Below, piece by piece: positions 22,701-34,179 of a DNA stretch of 64,000 nucleotides. Position 1 is the stretch's first letter. Every line of letters begins with the position of its first letter. Source of the stretch: Anodontia alba (taxonomy: Eukaryota; Mollusca; Bivalvia; Lucinida; Lucinidae); NCBI GenBank assembly GCA_964016985.1, contig OZ024826.1, positions 43,035,796 to 43,099,795 of the forward strand. The letters run 5' to 3'. The translations under genes and the position numbers were made by a program. The notes below the pieces were generated by a model that did not search any database, was not told the DNA's origin, and saw only the letters and a program-made list of their open reading frames with translations.

Positions 22701-23368
22701 ATAAAGAAGTCAAAGCACTGGTTTAGAGCCTATTCCACGGCAGCCCTTGAAAATGGAGGCAAATATTTTCTGTCGTCAATACAGATCCTAGTATTCATTA
22801 TGCAAACACCTCCTTTATATATACCCATGATATGAATTTAGGCATTGCCTAGAAACGGGCATGGCAATGGCTTAATTTTCAGTAACGATACAGACGAAAA
22901 ACCATACACTAGACGGGCTCTATTTTTATTACGATTCCCGCCGAATGTCACCATGATTAACTATTCGTTTCCAAAGAGCGTCTCTTTAACGTTGAACAAC
23001 ATTATTGAAGTAGTCAAGAATAAATGATTATATTTTCAAACGCTTTATGTAGCTATGAAATTTCTGCAGTCGCTTCAATTAATGAAATGGAATTTATAAA
23101 CGAGTGTAGCAAAAAAAATGTGTATAAAAATAATTTCCGTAATACGGTGTCAAAATCCGACTGGTTCTATAGCGTTACGATTATCAGCAGACGCTTAGAG
23201 TTATAGTATTTGATATGCTTCTGACGAACTAAGATGAAAGCGCCAGGTTAATCCTTCTGTTTCTCGCCAGTTTTCAATTCGCGAGATTTGGGTCGTGAGA
23301 TTGGTAACTTTGGCACGGGTCAGCTGAGAGACATGGGCAGGACACAGAGGTAAGTTTCATGCGTGTTA
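22701..23368. other. Unassigned sequence
   Basis: No repeat or coding family recognised. Confidence 0.35.
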
Positions 23369-23465
23369 ACTATAGGCGTGCAGGCCAACGTTGCCTACTG
23401 CCGTTGCCGCCGGCTTCGCCGGTGTCAATATTGCCTTTGGCAACGTTGGCCATGCCCGTAATAGG
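23369..23465. repeat. Imperfect hairpin
   Basis: GCAGGCCAACGTTGCC pairs with GGCAACGTTGGCC; the loop holds CGCCGGCTTCGCCGG. Confidence 0.8.
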
Positions 23466-23789
23466 CTTGCGACAATACGTGATATTAAATTACACAAAAA
23501 GTTGACATGTTATTTATCATTTACTGCATAATAAGCAGAAACATATTTTTTTCGCGAGCATCGCTGTTTCCATCATGCTTCTCCGGCGATCAGCGAAGGC
23601 CCTGGTCCGACTGAAAGGATATGCTAGATTCGACTGGTCCCAGTCATCAAAGCAAAGAAGAAATGCCCTGGTCTTAATACCATAAATTGGTCATTCACTA
23701 TTGTGATGCTTCTGTTTAACATTATGTTAACACATATATGTAAATGTATATTTCTAAGCCATCAATTTAGATAAGAAACGTATGTTGAT

Positions 23790-23905
23790 ATTTTTCTTAA
23801 TTCTCAACAACTGAATATGTGTTGGGTCCTCATTAGAAGCGCCTCACGGCGGTGCTTCTAATGAGTACCCACAACTTAAGTTTTCGTGGAGAAATAAGAA
23901 CATAT
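23790..23905. repeat. A-prime element core
   Basis: GGGTCCTCATTAGAAGCGCC and GCTTCTAATGAGTACCC form an A-like palindrome; flank GGAGAAATAAGAACAT parallels the A inner flank. Confidence 0.7.
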
Positions 23906-23974
23906 TCATCTTGGCATCCCTGTTATTTAGAACTGTGTAAGCCATGACATTTCGATTACATGATATATTGATCA

Positions 23975-24102
23975 AACATGGTTTTTCATGCATTAACATT
24001 CGCCAGGTCCCGAGGGAGGTGTTGAAAACCGAGGCCAAAGGCCGCGGTTTTCAACACCTCCTTAGGAACCTGGCGAATATTAATGCATTGAAAAACCATG
24101 TT
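23975..24102. repeat. Long palindrome, ~60 bp arms
   Basis: Outer arms AACATGGTTTTTCATGCATT / AATGCATTGAAAAACCATGTT; inner arms GAGGTGTTGAAAACCG / CGGTTTTCAACACCTCC; loop around GGCCAAAGGCC. Confidence 0.92.
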
Positions 24103-24107
24103 CGAGC

Positions 24108-24412
24108 GCTCTTATTGCATAAAAACTGAAAACATTTGCTACATTTCGGGTTATTTCTTGCACTATTTTGTTTCGCCTTTACGCCGAAGTCTCGCGAACG
24201 CAATTTCCACGGACTATGCTCGTTCTAGAGCCGGGCAGTACACATCTCGTAACGGCAGCAAATCTGTGGCCCCGGTACGATCATATTGAAAGTTGCGTAG
24301 CCGTGTATTAACAGCGCGTGAATTGCCTTGTTAATACATGGCTTTTCGCCGGTTAATGCACGGCTGTTAATAAGTGCGACACTGCTTTTTATGCAATAAG
24401 TACAGTTAAATA
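24108..24412. repeat. Possible MITE with short terminal repeats
   Basis: CTTATTGCATAAAA at left and TTTTATGCAATAAG at right are exact complements about 270 bp apart. A smaller hairpin (GTGTATTAACAG / CTGTTAATA) lies inside. Confidence 0.5.
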
Positions 24413-25184
24413 CGTGTTTCTTGCATAGCGAATAAGGATTTCCACAAATTACACCGGTGCCAGCAAATCTTATCTCAAACACCCTTATCCATCCCGTGGG
24501 AAAGATAAAAATAGAGAATTTTGACGTATTTGATGTACGGTGGTTGTACAGGACGTCACGGTTCGCCATCAATGAACATAATGACGTCACCAAACGCCAC
24601 TGTATTGTCATCACAACATGGCAGACGTCTGCAATCGATGTGACTGCATTAGCAAAACCCCATTTTCAGAAATGAAAGGTTTGCAAGAAAAAAAAAATTC
24701 TATCATGGGTGTGAGAGACAGACTGAAAAACACAAGAACAAATAACACAAGGTAAGACATAAAACAAATCGCATCGCAAAATAAACCACAAAGCAACAAA
24801 GAGTAAGACTAACACCGGGACCACCGCCTAAGAAATGTCAGTAGAGTAAACCACCGTGGGGTTTAAAGCACTTTTACAGCTAGCCAACTTCACCCTGGGT
24901 CCCGATGCTACTCTTAATATAGAAATACATAAAAATTGGGTTCGCATAAAGGCCCCCAACTCAGTCGATGCACCAAAGCGAAAACATAAAACTCAAATTA
25001 ATCACTATAATAACCAAAGACGAGTACAAAGAGCTAATTCTACTGTATGTCAGAGTAAATGAAAACCAATAGTTAAACCACGGCGCCCCAAGCCAAAGAC
25101 ATATCGAAATCTGAAGCTACTTTAAGTAATTTCTGCGGAAAATATAATTTATAATTGCCAGAAGGAAATACTTCCCTTAGAACA
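24413..25184. other. Unassigned sequence
   Basis: Nothing recognised; several CRE-like TGACGTCA words occur near 24587 and 25235, one of them inside the K-family copy that follows. Confidence 0.35.
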
Positions 25185-25475
25185 TTATCACGGCGCGCGA
25201 CGGTTGTAGATGACGTAATGTCGCAAAACTTATTGACGTCATTTGAAAGAGCGTTAAACAGAATCACAAATAAAAAAATCATTTTTATTATATGTTTTAT
25301 TATATGTAATGTATAAGTTAATATACACTGCGTTTAAAATACAGAAGACATTTCCCTCGAGACTTGCAAATCTTATAAACAACTCGTACTTTGCACTTGT
25401 TTTTTATCGGATTTGCAAAGCTCTCGGGAAATATTTCCTGTATTTTTAAATCAGGGTGCAATAACCTCTATATAT
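25185..25475 (-). mobile_element. K-family MITE, copy 2
   Basis: Inverted relative to copy 1: TAGATGACGTAATGTCGCAA, CATTTGAAAGAGCGTTAAAC, then the arms GTTTAAAATACAG and CCTGTATTTTTAAA. Confidence 0.75.
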
Positions 25476-25985
25476 TTAATGCGGTTAAACAGATAGAGTG
25501 ATAGAAGTAATAATAAAAAATTGAAATCAGACTTGAAAACTGAATAAATCTGAAACCTCGCTTGGTGATGTAGACCCTTCTATACCCTTATTTTCACTAT
25601 ATATTATGGGGAATCATGGGTTTATATTATATTTCAAGTTAATGTAATGCAAAAGATAAGTCCAGGAAAATATGGGATTTTAGAGACAAGAAAATCAGAA
25701 ATAAGAGGGTAATATAAAAAAAAAATCAGTTTTTCTATTGGATTACAAAATACATAAAATATATTTCAGACGTGAGTTAGTCTATTCGATAGTAAGTGCT
25801 GCAAGACCACCTTTTGCGTGATTTGGTACTGCTGAATAAATAAGATTGTCTGTCAATTATTTCAAAGCCAGACTAGCCGTGCATAAGTCGTCTCCTGGCT
25901 GTGGTAATCAGTGTGTTTTGAGTAGCTGGCGAAAACAGAGAGCTAGCTATTGAATCTATATCGGAGATAGTTCCAGCAGTATCCA
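25476..25985. other. Unassigned sequence
   Basis: AT-rich; may include part of the LINE that follows but I see no coding match. Confidence 0.35.
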
Positions 25986-26825
25986 GGAAATATTATATCA
26001 CAGTCGATGTAACTACAATAAGGCCGTATTAACTTACAAAGCTTTAAACCATATTACACCACCATATATATCAGATCTACTCAAGCCTGTTTCATAAACC
26101 TGTACACGTCAGCTAAGATCTTCTGAAAACGGCTCACTGTCTGTGCCCAGGTCGAGAACGGCGCTCTATGACAAATCATTTACATGTTCAGCGTCAAAAC
26201 TATGGAACACTTTACCATGTGCCATAAATCAGCCCGTCCCTAAGTTCTTTTAAAAAGTGTGTAAAAGAATATCTTAACTAGTGTTGATTATAGTCTTTAA
26301 ATGTCAAGACCGCCCCAATTTTAATTAAAAAACCTTCGAATGAATTGACCGTAGTTTTATGGCGCAGGCTATTATTAGCGTAAACATGATTTTATCAACC
26401 TTTAATTCTGCTAGATGTCCATTTTTATGCAGCCCCTAAATTATGTGCAATATTATGTTTGATAACAAGTGCGACAGTAATTGCACATCTTAATCTTCAC
26501 TGCAAATGGTATTTATATGCTTTTAAAGTAGCTTCAAAATGTTCTCAATAATGTCCTAATGGTCTTACAGTTCTTGATGCAGTTATACCATTTGATCTCT
26601 TAATTTTACATAAAACTGCATTTTTTAGAATGTATGTGTGACGTTTGTGTATATACATGTATGTGCATATGTTATATTTTTGCTCTATTCAAGTAACATG
26701 TGTTTTAGAGAATTTGGTATGTTAGTAGAGGGCCACTTGGTAGAATGGCTATTTTTAGCTAAATGTGTCACCCTCTTAAAATATTGTGTAAATAAATAAA
26801 TAAAAATAAATAAAATAAATACATT
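25986..26825 (+). mobile_element. LINE 3' end (CR1/jockey-like)
   Basis: Translation gives YNKAVLTYKALNHITPPYIS, DLLKPVS, then after a stop SENGSLSVPRSRTALYDKS and ASKLWNTLPCAINQPV. This order (YKALN, PPYI, hydrophobic LWNSLP) is the conserved C-terminus of CR1-type LINE polyproteins. About 480 bp of untranslated tail follow and end in an AAATAAATAAATAAA microsatellite at 26788-26822, as in many LINE 3' ends. Two in-frame stops show decay. Confidence 0.8.
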
Positions 26826-26869
26826 TCTATGAGATATATTATGACTAAATGACACGGGCACTTATTAAG

Positions 26870-27110
26870 GGCAGTTGCACATTTGGTAGATATCCGCCAT
26901 TCTTTCACAAGGGAGCCATTTTCTGAGACTTCCTGATTAAGTTTGCACCCCTAACTCTTTCAGAAAAAGGAGTCTACTCTTAAAGGAAAGAATTTACTCC
27001 CAACAGAATTTGGTCCGTTGGGAGCAAATTATTTGCTTCTAGAGTAGACCCATTTTCAGAAGAAGTAAAATAGATTTTGACAGGGTTGCTTCCTGAAAAT
27101 GTACCGTTTA
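26870..27110. repeat. D-family hairpin, near complete
   Basis: Left arm GGAGTCTACTCTTAAAGGAA AGAATT..., centre CCGTTGGGAGCAAATT, right arm TAGAGTAGACCCATTTTCAG, with outer segments TTTGGTAGATATCCGCC and TGACAGGGTTGC. Confidence 0.75.
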
Positions 27111-27132
27111 CCCTTAAAAAAATAATTGAAGA

Positions 27133-27259
27133 CAGTGTTGTTATTTTTATTTTTATTTTTTTTTTTATTATAATTTATTTATTTTTATTTTTTATTTATT
27201 TATTGTTTTATTTATTTATTTTTTATGTATTTATTTTTTTTATTTATTTTTATTTTTAT

Positions 27260-27290
<31 letters not shown>

Positions 27291-27315
27291 GGGGTGGGGG
27301 GGGTGGGGGGTTATG
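27133..27315. repeat. (TTTA)n, poly(T) and G-rich tract
   Basis: ATTTATTTATT units, a T-run of about 23, then GTGTGTGTGGGGGTGGGGGG. Confidence 0.95.
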
Positions 27316-27968
27316 TGTTTTGAATAGCATTTTCGACTACATGTATATTTATAATTTGGATGAGTAGAGTTTTGTACTTATGCAGTTAAGCGTAACAATA
27401 CTTATTGAATGACCCTCTTAGGGACATGAAGAAAATCCACATTATTTTTTTGACACTTGAGGATTAGATTTCTAGTAATATAAGAGATCTGTAAATGCAT
27501 TACAAAAAATCAACATTCCTCTTATCAGAACATTTGGCATGTCCTTTATCATGAGGTTTTCTGATATTTGTATGAGAAATCGATTTAAAACTCACCGTAT
27601 GATAACTGAGAAATTAAGGATTTAGTTTGTTTATTATTTATCTTGAAATAGGCTCAATCATTTCACTGTACAAGCTCGACATAGCAATCCTCGTATGAAT
27701 TGGTTTTAGTTTTTTGGTTAAAATGCAACCAAAGAAGCATTTATTATTTTACTAGATAAGGCTTAAAAATGATATGGTATGACATGTTTGAGAAATGAAT
27801 TCATTTCTGAGTGGTAAGACGTGGGCTTAGAAGACGACGTGTAATTACTGCCAATAATGTATGATCAATCCATGCTAAAGTGCAAACATCAGTATTCTCG
27901 CGTTACACTCTTTTTTCACTGAGTGTTAAGTTTCTGTAAGGTTAACCGATCTGTACCTAGCATTACAC
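27316..27968. other. Unassigned sequence
   Basis: Nothing recognised. Confidence 0.35.
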
Positions 27969-28029
27969 AAAGGAGACCCTGACCAGATACCGCAGAACGC
28001 GGCGTCTGATCAGGATTTACACTGTTTGC
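27969..28029. repeat. B hairpin, degraded
   Basis: GACCCTGACCAGATACCGC / GCGGCGTCTGATCAGGATT with several mismatches. Confidence 0.75.
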
Positions 28030-28301
28030 TTCACGTACAGGAATTCCAATAAAAAAAGGATAACACTCAAATAAACGAGACCCCCTTAAATTGAAAATTG
28101 ACCTGAACAAAGAACGAGGTAGAGAAGCCCATTAGGTACAAATTGGTTAAACGTCAACAGGCGAAATTTTGCAAAAGTTTTCTTAACGATACACAGGAAT
28201 ATATTATAGAATAAATTTTGAGAATTTTCCATTTTTTTTTTTAAATCTTATTACAAATTGTTCTGTTATTTCTGTCAAACTGTTTTACTAAAAATATTAC
28301 C

Positions 28302-28391
28302 AAGCGGGCACATGACGTTTATACAATGTCGCACAACGTCGATGCATCGACGTTGTGGCGACATTGTATAAAATGTCATTTGCCCACTGGG
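28302..28391. repeat. Palindrome
   Basis: ATACAATGTCGCACAACGTC / GACGTTGTGGCGACATTGTAT around GATGCATC, with outer GGGCA / TGCCC. Arms of about 40 bp. Confidence 0.92.
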
Positions 28392-28479
28392 CAGTCATCC
28401 GATTTCCTCCTGTTCTCTTTATAATATAACATAAATTTCATGGATTACAAAGCCCGGGATAAGAAGATTGTCCAGATAA

Positions 28480-28600
28480 ATAGATCTTTTACTTATTTCT
28501 CCATGAAAATATATATTGCGTGTACTTATTAGAAGCGCCTTCGCGAGGCGCTTCTTATGAGTACTCGTGATATATTTTAATGCACGATGTATTGGTATTT
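28480..28600. repeat. A-prime element core
   Basis: GTGTACTTATTAGAAGCGCC / GGCGCTTCTTATGAGTAC palindrome; flank ACTTATTTCTCCATGAAAA matches the 23.8 kb copy inverted. Confidence 0.75.
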
Positions 28601-28804
28601 TTTTTTTTCTTCTTCTTCTTCTACTTCTTCTTTTCATGAAAATGTTTTCGTAAAAAGAAAAATACCAACGTATTATGGTTTCAAAAATGTTATTCTAAAG
28701 CATTGTCTGAGAAGTATATTATACACAGATGTTATGACATAATACATTGTTTTCACAGGGAAAAGGATAACACAATATTTCAGATAGGTAACACCATATT
28801 GGCC

Positions 28805-29035
28805 AAATCAAACGAAAAAGTGCCTTCGAGCATGCAAAAATTGCGCAGATTCAGGTCCTGCGCATGCGCAAAGTATCATCCGGACTTTTGCTCTCCATTG
28901 GAACATTCTATAGCATCCAATGATTCTGTTTGGGGAGAGCGAATGCCCAGATCAGACTGCGCAAATATGCAGGCTGATATGGGCCTTCGCTGTCCGCATA
29001 TGCCCGAAGACACGTTTTTGTATGACATGACATTA
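28805..29035. repeat. C-family element, variant form
   Basis: GTGCCTTCGAGCATGC, GCGCATGCGCAAAGTATCAT and CTTCGCTGTCCGCATATGCC, the variant also found at 33.2, 55.7 and 59.3 kb. A 149-codon frame runs through it and is not credible as a gene. Confidence 0.7.
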
Positions 29036-29414
29036 TTATTGCGTAGCCTTTGTACGTCACCAAAAAATCGGTCTTTTTACACAACAGTAATTTTAACCTG
29101 TCGGCGAAACAAATACAAGCAAGACATCTCGTCAAAGCCTAATTTAATATAAAAATGATGTGTAAATTCCCAAGATACCCTTAAATTGTTTCAAATCTCT
29201 TTCTCTCTACACAAGATAGCAAAATTAATCTTGTGTTGTGCAAACCATTTTATATACTTGTGATTAGCCGTCCATGAAGCCCTGAAAAACTATGAAAAGA
29301 CAGATTAAAGTATTTTTAATCAGAACGCGAATTGTTTTGTGTTTTATCTAATGCTTCTGGAAATTAATTTCAAGGGTTTTCATTGTAAAGTTTTTGATAA
29401 AACCGTTATTGGAA

Positions 29415-29640
29415 ACGGAAGAACCGCAACGTCAGAAAACGTACTTTCATACATATGCGCCCAGCGAAGATTTAGATCAGCCTGCGCATTCAGGCTGATC
29501 AGAATCTTCGTTGTCCGCGTAAAGAAACTTTGCATCCTTGGCTATCCAAAATGTTCCCAATGAAGATCTTGATCTGACTGTGCGGATGCGCAGATTGATC
29601 TGAATCTACGACGAAGGTTCGTTTTCGGACTTTGCGGCTC
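29415..29640. repeat. C-family imperfect hairpin
   Basis: GAACCGCAACGTCAGAAAAC at left and TTTGCGGCTC at right close a long stem; GCGCCCAGCGAAGATTTAGA, TCCTTGGCTATCC and GATGCGCAGATTGATC inside. Confidence 0.82.
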
Positions 29641-30009
29641 ATATATTATGGGATTGCTTTAATTGTTGACACGAACAAATTTAGCCAGCTAGTATTGTCT
29701 CCAAAGTGAAAGCCTCGCATACAATGTAATAATGTAACTCATTTTATCTTCTGTATTAGTTTTTTACAGATATCTGAGATTTATCAATAGATGTACAGTT
29801 ACATTCAGCATATATTCGATTAATATTTTTTTTTATTTTCATATCATTTTTATAAATACGAATCACAATGTTAACTTTTTTTGTAAATGTAATAAAAACG
29901 GTTGGAAACAAAGAACAAATAAAAAAGGAGTCTAGGTTTTATTGAGAGTACATGTAACAAAAATGTAGTTTGCTTAAGATTTGAAGATGCCAGAATGGCT
30001 TAATGATGC
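29641..30009. other. Unassigned sequence
   Basis: AT-rich; nothing recognised. Confidence 0.35.
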
Positions 30010-30277
30010 CATTACGAAAGTAAGCCGTACTGAAAATTTTACCACCAAAAAGAATAAAAATTTTCAGATAAAAATTCTGATATTTTTCTTTTCTGCCCAG
30101 AACATAGATTGTGGGTATTTGATAGAACCGCCTCGGCGAGGCAGTTCTAACGAGTACCCACAATTTATGTTTTTGAGCAGAAATAAGAAAAATAATGTAT
30201 ACCCCTGTAAACCCCAGTTTTACTAAATAAAAATGGGGTTTAAGGGGTCAACATTATATAGGCATGTTTTCGTGATG
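30010..30277 (-). mobile_element. A-family MITE, copy 9
   Basis: CATTACGAAAGTAAGCC to GGCATGTTTTCGTGATG; core CCGCCTCGGCGAGGCAG, one arm mismatch. Confidence 0.92.
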
Positions 30278-30349
30278 CCAAGGGAAATAAAAATAAAATT
30301 CGCACTACCAGTTAATAAGACTTGATACACTTGGTGTAATATCCGCCAC

Positions 30350-30515
30350 TCTTACTAGGGAGACAACCTTTTAACTTCTTGTTGGTTTCCTGTACACCAA
30401 GTCCCTTGTGAGAAGGGATTTACACTAAAATAAAATTAGGAGCAAATTCTCTCCTTTTAGAGCAGATCCCTTTCAGTAAGAAGGCAAAACAATTTTGACA
30501 GAGTGACCTCCTATG
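30350..30515. repeat. D-family hairpin
   Basis: CCAAGTCCCTTGTGAGAAGG, TTAGGAGCAAATTCTCTCC and TTTAGAGCAGATCCCTTTCA. Confidence 0.65.
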
Positions 30516-30533
30516 AACGTGTATAATTTCTTT

Positions 30534-30803
30534 TTAACCCTTCACTTGCTGAACACGACATGCCCTTTCTTAACAAACAGTGTAGATCCAGATCAGTTGG
30601 CGTCTCTTGCTGAACACGACATGCCCTGTCTTAACAAACAGTGTAGATCAAGATCAGTTGGCTTCTGAAGAAACCAACTGCTCTGGATCTGCACTGTTTG
30701 TCATTAAATATGTGAATTTCTATCAAAAACCCGGATCAATTAATCTAATTGGCTGGAAATTAGAAGTGGGCGTGGCATCTTAATTTATTCAGTATGACAA
30801 GGG
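30534..30803. mobile_element. T-family MITE with duplicated B arm
   Basis: Ends TTAACCCTTCACTTGCTGAA and TTCAGTATGACAAGGGT. The left B arm with its flank (CTTGCTGAACACGACATGCC ... GATCAGTTGGC) occurs twice in tandem, about 64 bp apart, and only one right arm follows (GATCTGCACTGTTTG). Confidence 0.82.
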
Positions 30804-30827
30804 TGAGTATATAGAGGATATTTGGCT

Positions 30828-30948
30828 GTGAATACCATAAATATTGTCATCGAGTGTAATGAAAGCATCAGTATTTTCACGAGTGCGAAGCACGAGTGAA
30901 AATGTGAATGTTTTCATTACACGAGATGAAAATTTTTATGGTATTCAC
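30828..30948. repeat. Hairpin
   Basis: GTGAATACCATAAATATTGT / ATTTTTATGGTATTCAC outer arms; TATTTTCACGAGTGCGAAGC inner palindrome. Confidence 0.88.
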
Positions 30949-31301
30949 TGAAAAAGAGTAAATTTTCTTTTTTATTTTATTGTCTACACGCCAATGCGCG
31001 TTTCTGACGTCATAACTAACGTCACCAAACAAAACATGAACGTCATGGCGTCGACGCTCAGTGCTTAACATGTTAAAAACGCTGGAGAAAACAAAAACAA
31101 AAAGTTTCAGCAAATAAAAATAATTTTGATACCAACATGTTCCTTACATTCTAACTAAGAAAATGGATACCAACACTTGATAATTTAGTTCAGAAACAAA
31201 CAATTTAGAGGCGTTCAAAAATCTGAAGTGGAGGTAAGATCCACTTATGAAACAATGAAGAAAACCGAAGTCGTCCAAAGCGAGGAGTGAAAATATAAAT
31301 C

Positions 31302-31352
31302 GTATCAATCACTAGTGAAATGATACGATATCATTTCACTAGTGATTGATAC
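31302..31352. repeat. Near-perfect 51-bp palindrome
   Basis: GTATCAATCACTAGTGAAAT / ATTTCACTAGTGATTGATAC around GATACGATATC. Confidence 0.93.
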
Positions 31353-31629
31353 CACTTTTATTTTCAGCAGATATACACTGATTTCACCGCTAACAATAAA
31401 ATAAAATGTAGTTCGTCATTTCCATTATATCAGGCTGGCTCACAGCTAAATAAGATGGCTACATAACAGAAATATTATCAATGTCCCGCCCCAAAGACAC
31501 TGACTTCATTTAATTTACCCATTTCAATAATAACAGAAATACGTAATGTGTCGTTGGCAAATGATGGCTTTATCCGAAAGAATACCGTCATACTTGTTTT
31601 CCCATTTAACATTAAGCATGCTTGGTAAA

Positions 31630-32100
31630 AAAAAATACAGCAGACGACATTTTGAAATATGTTTTTCTTATTTGTCCCGAAAAATTTTGGGTTTTGACAA
31701 TATATTCAAATTGTCTCCTAAGGATACATTTTTCATGAAGTACCAAAGTCTATGTGAGAAACAATAACTTCACGAAAACATACCTATATAATTTTGACAC
31801 CCTTAAACGCCACTTTTGTATAGTAATACTGGGGTTTACAGGGGTAAGCATTATTTTTCTTATTTCTGCTGAAAAACATAGATTGTGAGTACATGTTAGA
31901 AACGCCTCGGCGAGGCGGTTCTAACGAGTACCCACAATCTATGTTTTTTGAGCAGAAATATGAAAAATATCAGGAATTTTATCTGAAAACTTTCAGTTTT
32001 TGGTCGTGAAATTTTCAGTATATTTGAATAGGCGTGTTTTCATAATGAGAAAATAGATCATCAATTTGTCGTCTGCTGAATCTGTCCAGAGAGTGGATTT
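31630..32100. mobile_element. E-family hairpin split by A copy 10
   Basis: Left half GCAGACGACATTTTGAAATA through AATTGTCTCCTAAGG to about 31767; right half ATCAATTTGTCGTCTGCTGA from 32048. The A element separates the two arms. Confidence 0.75.
31768..32047 (+). mobile_element. A-family MITE, copy 10
   Basis: Left end TTCACGAAAACATACCTATA, right end GCGTGTTTTCATAATG; core CGCCTCGGCGAGGCG. Confidence 0.93.
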
Positions 32101-32170
32101 TATTGAAATGCATACCGCGATTTACCTTAAGTTGACAGACAGACTTGCGCAAACAGTGCACACCAAGATC

Positions 32171-32449
32171 CATTACGAAAACATGCCTATTCAAATATAT
32201 AGAAAAATTTCACCTCCAAAAACTGTAATTTTCAGATAAAAAACTCTAATAGTTTACATATTTCTGCTCAAAACATACATTGTGGGTACTCGCTAGAACC
32301 GCCTCGATGAGGCGGTTCTAAGGAGTACCCACAATCTATGTTTATGAGCAGAAATAAGAAAAATAATGTACACCCCTGTAAACCTCAGTTTTTCTATATA
32401 AAAGTGGGGTTTAAGGGGGTCAAAATTATATAGGCATGTTTTCGTGATG
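32171..32449 (-). mobile_element. A-family MITE, copy 11
   Basis: Complete. It is preceded by GCAAACAGTGCACACCAAGATC, the left arm of a B hairpin, so it probably inserted into or beside a B-bearing element. Confidence 0.93.
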
Positions 32450-32772
32450 ATACCATTCTGAGTGCAGCTTTAGACACATCTGATTCAACAGATAGTGAAA
32501 TAAACTTGTCCAAGGATTAGGACAAGCGTGGTACGGAGTTAAGGTATCTTTGGGATGGTGGAAATCAGACGGTTGCAATTAGCAATAGCATAGCTAAAAA
32601 CAAATAGATCCACCGAAACTTTCGCCGAAATTTTACGAAAGGCGTCAATTTTGCAGACTGGACGTTAGTTTCAATTTGAATCCTTTCAAAAATGAGGGTT
32701 ACTCTTAGTGATAAGAATACAGATTTATCTGTCAAAGAAGGTTAGGGTAAACACAGCTGTTTTATCGTTACA
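32450..32772. other. Unassigned sequence
   Basis: Nothing recognised. Confidence 0.35.
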
Positions 32773-33052
32773 CATTACGAAAACAAGCCTATTCAAATAT
32801 ACTGAAAATTTTACCACCAAAAAGAATGAAAATTTTCAGACAAAAATCCTTATATTTTTATATTTCTGTCCAAAACATAGATTGTGGGTACTCGTTAGAA
32901 CCGCATCGGCGGGGCGGTTCTAAAGAGTACCCACATTCTATGTTTCTGAACAGAAAGACGAAAAAATAATGTATTCCTCCGTAAACCCCAGTTTTACTAC
33001 ATAAAAGTGTGGTTTAAGGGGGTTAAAAGTATATAGGTATGTTTTCGTGATG
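32773..33052 (-). mobile_element. A-family MITE, copy 12
   Basis: Complete ends; core arm mismatches (CCGCATCGGCGGGGCGG). Confidence 0.93.
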
Positions 33053-33189
33053 TATATTATCAAAATACTGACAGCTGTGTCGTAAAACAATTACAGCTCA
33101 GAAAACGCGCCACGATCTGCCGCAATGACTGGCTGAAACAGAGATGCAACCAATTTGGGAAGTGAAATTCGTGATTAATATCCTATGAG

Positions 33190-33425
33190 TCGCGTTAAGC
33201 GGAAAAATGCATTCGAATATGTGCAAAATGTGCGTATCCACTTCATCCTGCACATACGCAAAGTCTCATCCGGGCATTTGCTCGCCATAGAAACTTTATT
33301 ATTCGCTTTTTTCTTGTTTGCGGACAATGAAAAGGCTGATCAGACTACGCAATGGCACAGGCTGATCTGGACCTTCTCGGTCCGCATATGCCCGAAGACA
33401 CTATTTTGCATGGCAAGGCCCGTAT
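33190..33425. repeat. C-family element, variant form
   Basis: GCATTCGAATATGTGCAAAA, CATACGCAAAGTCTCATCCG and GTCCGCATATGCCCGAAGAC. Confidence 0.68.
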
Positions 33426-33667
33426 GCCTTTTAAGTCTGCAGTTTCCATGCAATTTAATTTGTTCATATTAAATTTGCAATTCACATTTGGCTTCTAATT
33501 AATTATGCATCTGATATATAATTTTTCTGCCGTTCTTCTGACAGCGGCAGTCAATACGAAAGTTAATTAAGTTGAGATGCGCAACGCATATTTTGAAAAC
33601 AAAAATGTTTGGAAATTTGAGTAAAAATACAGAAATTAACTGCTGTGTGTTAAGCCAAATGGAGTTC

Positions 33668-33950
33668 CATTACGAAAACACGCCTATTCAAATATACTCA
33701 AAATTTTACTACTAAAAATGAAAATTTTCAGAATAAAAATTCTGATATTTTTCATATATCTGCTCAAAACATAGATTGTGGGTACTCGTTAGAACCGCCT
33801 CGCCTCGCCGAGGCGGTTCTAACGAGTACCCACAATCTATGTTTTTGATCAGAAATAAGAAAAATAATGTATAACCCTGTAAACCCCAGTTTTACTATAT
33901 AAAAGTGGGGTTTGTGGGGGTCAAAATTATATAGGCATGTTTTCGTGATG
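33668..33950 (-). mobile_element. A-family MITE, copy 13
   Basis: Complete. The core centre has an extra CCTCG (CCGCCTCGCCTCGCCGAGG), a 5-bp slip at the hairpin tip. Confidence 0.94.
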
Positions 33951-33982
33951 GGTTTAGTTAATTGATATATGGTATGAATACT

Positions 33983-34179
33983 ATCATAAAATGTGGCACG
34001 TGACAGCCTGTAAATTCTAGTTAGTCTCTCGTTCTTGAAATTAAATTATTTTATCGTTTCTCTGAATTAATGTTGCCAACATTAAAAACAATAAAAAAAA
34101 GTCATTTCATTTTTGACCCAGTTCGAAAACGACAGACTAACTGGAATTTTACAGGCTGTCAGATGCCACATTTTATGAT
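33983..34179. mobile_element. MITE-like inverted repeat
   Basis: ATCATAAAATGTGGCACGTG ACAGCCTGTAAA at left and its complement TTTTACAGGCTGTCAGATGC at right: about 58-bp arms at ~88% identity, spacer about 80 bp. Confidence 0.85.

Noticed and set aside
28703..29152. 149-codon ORF
   Set aside because: Overlaps a C-family element also present elsewhere with stops.
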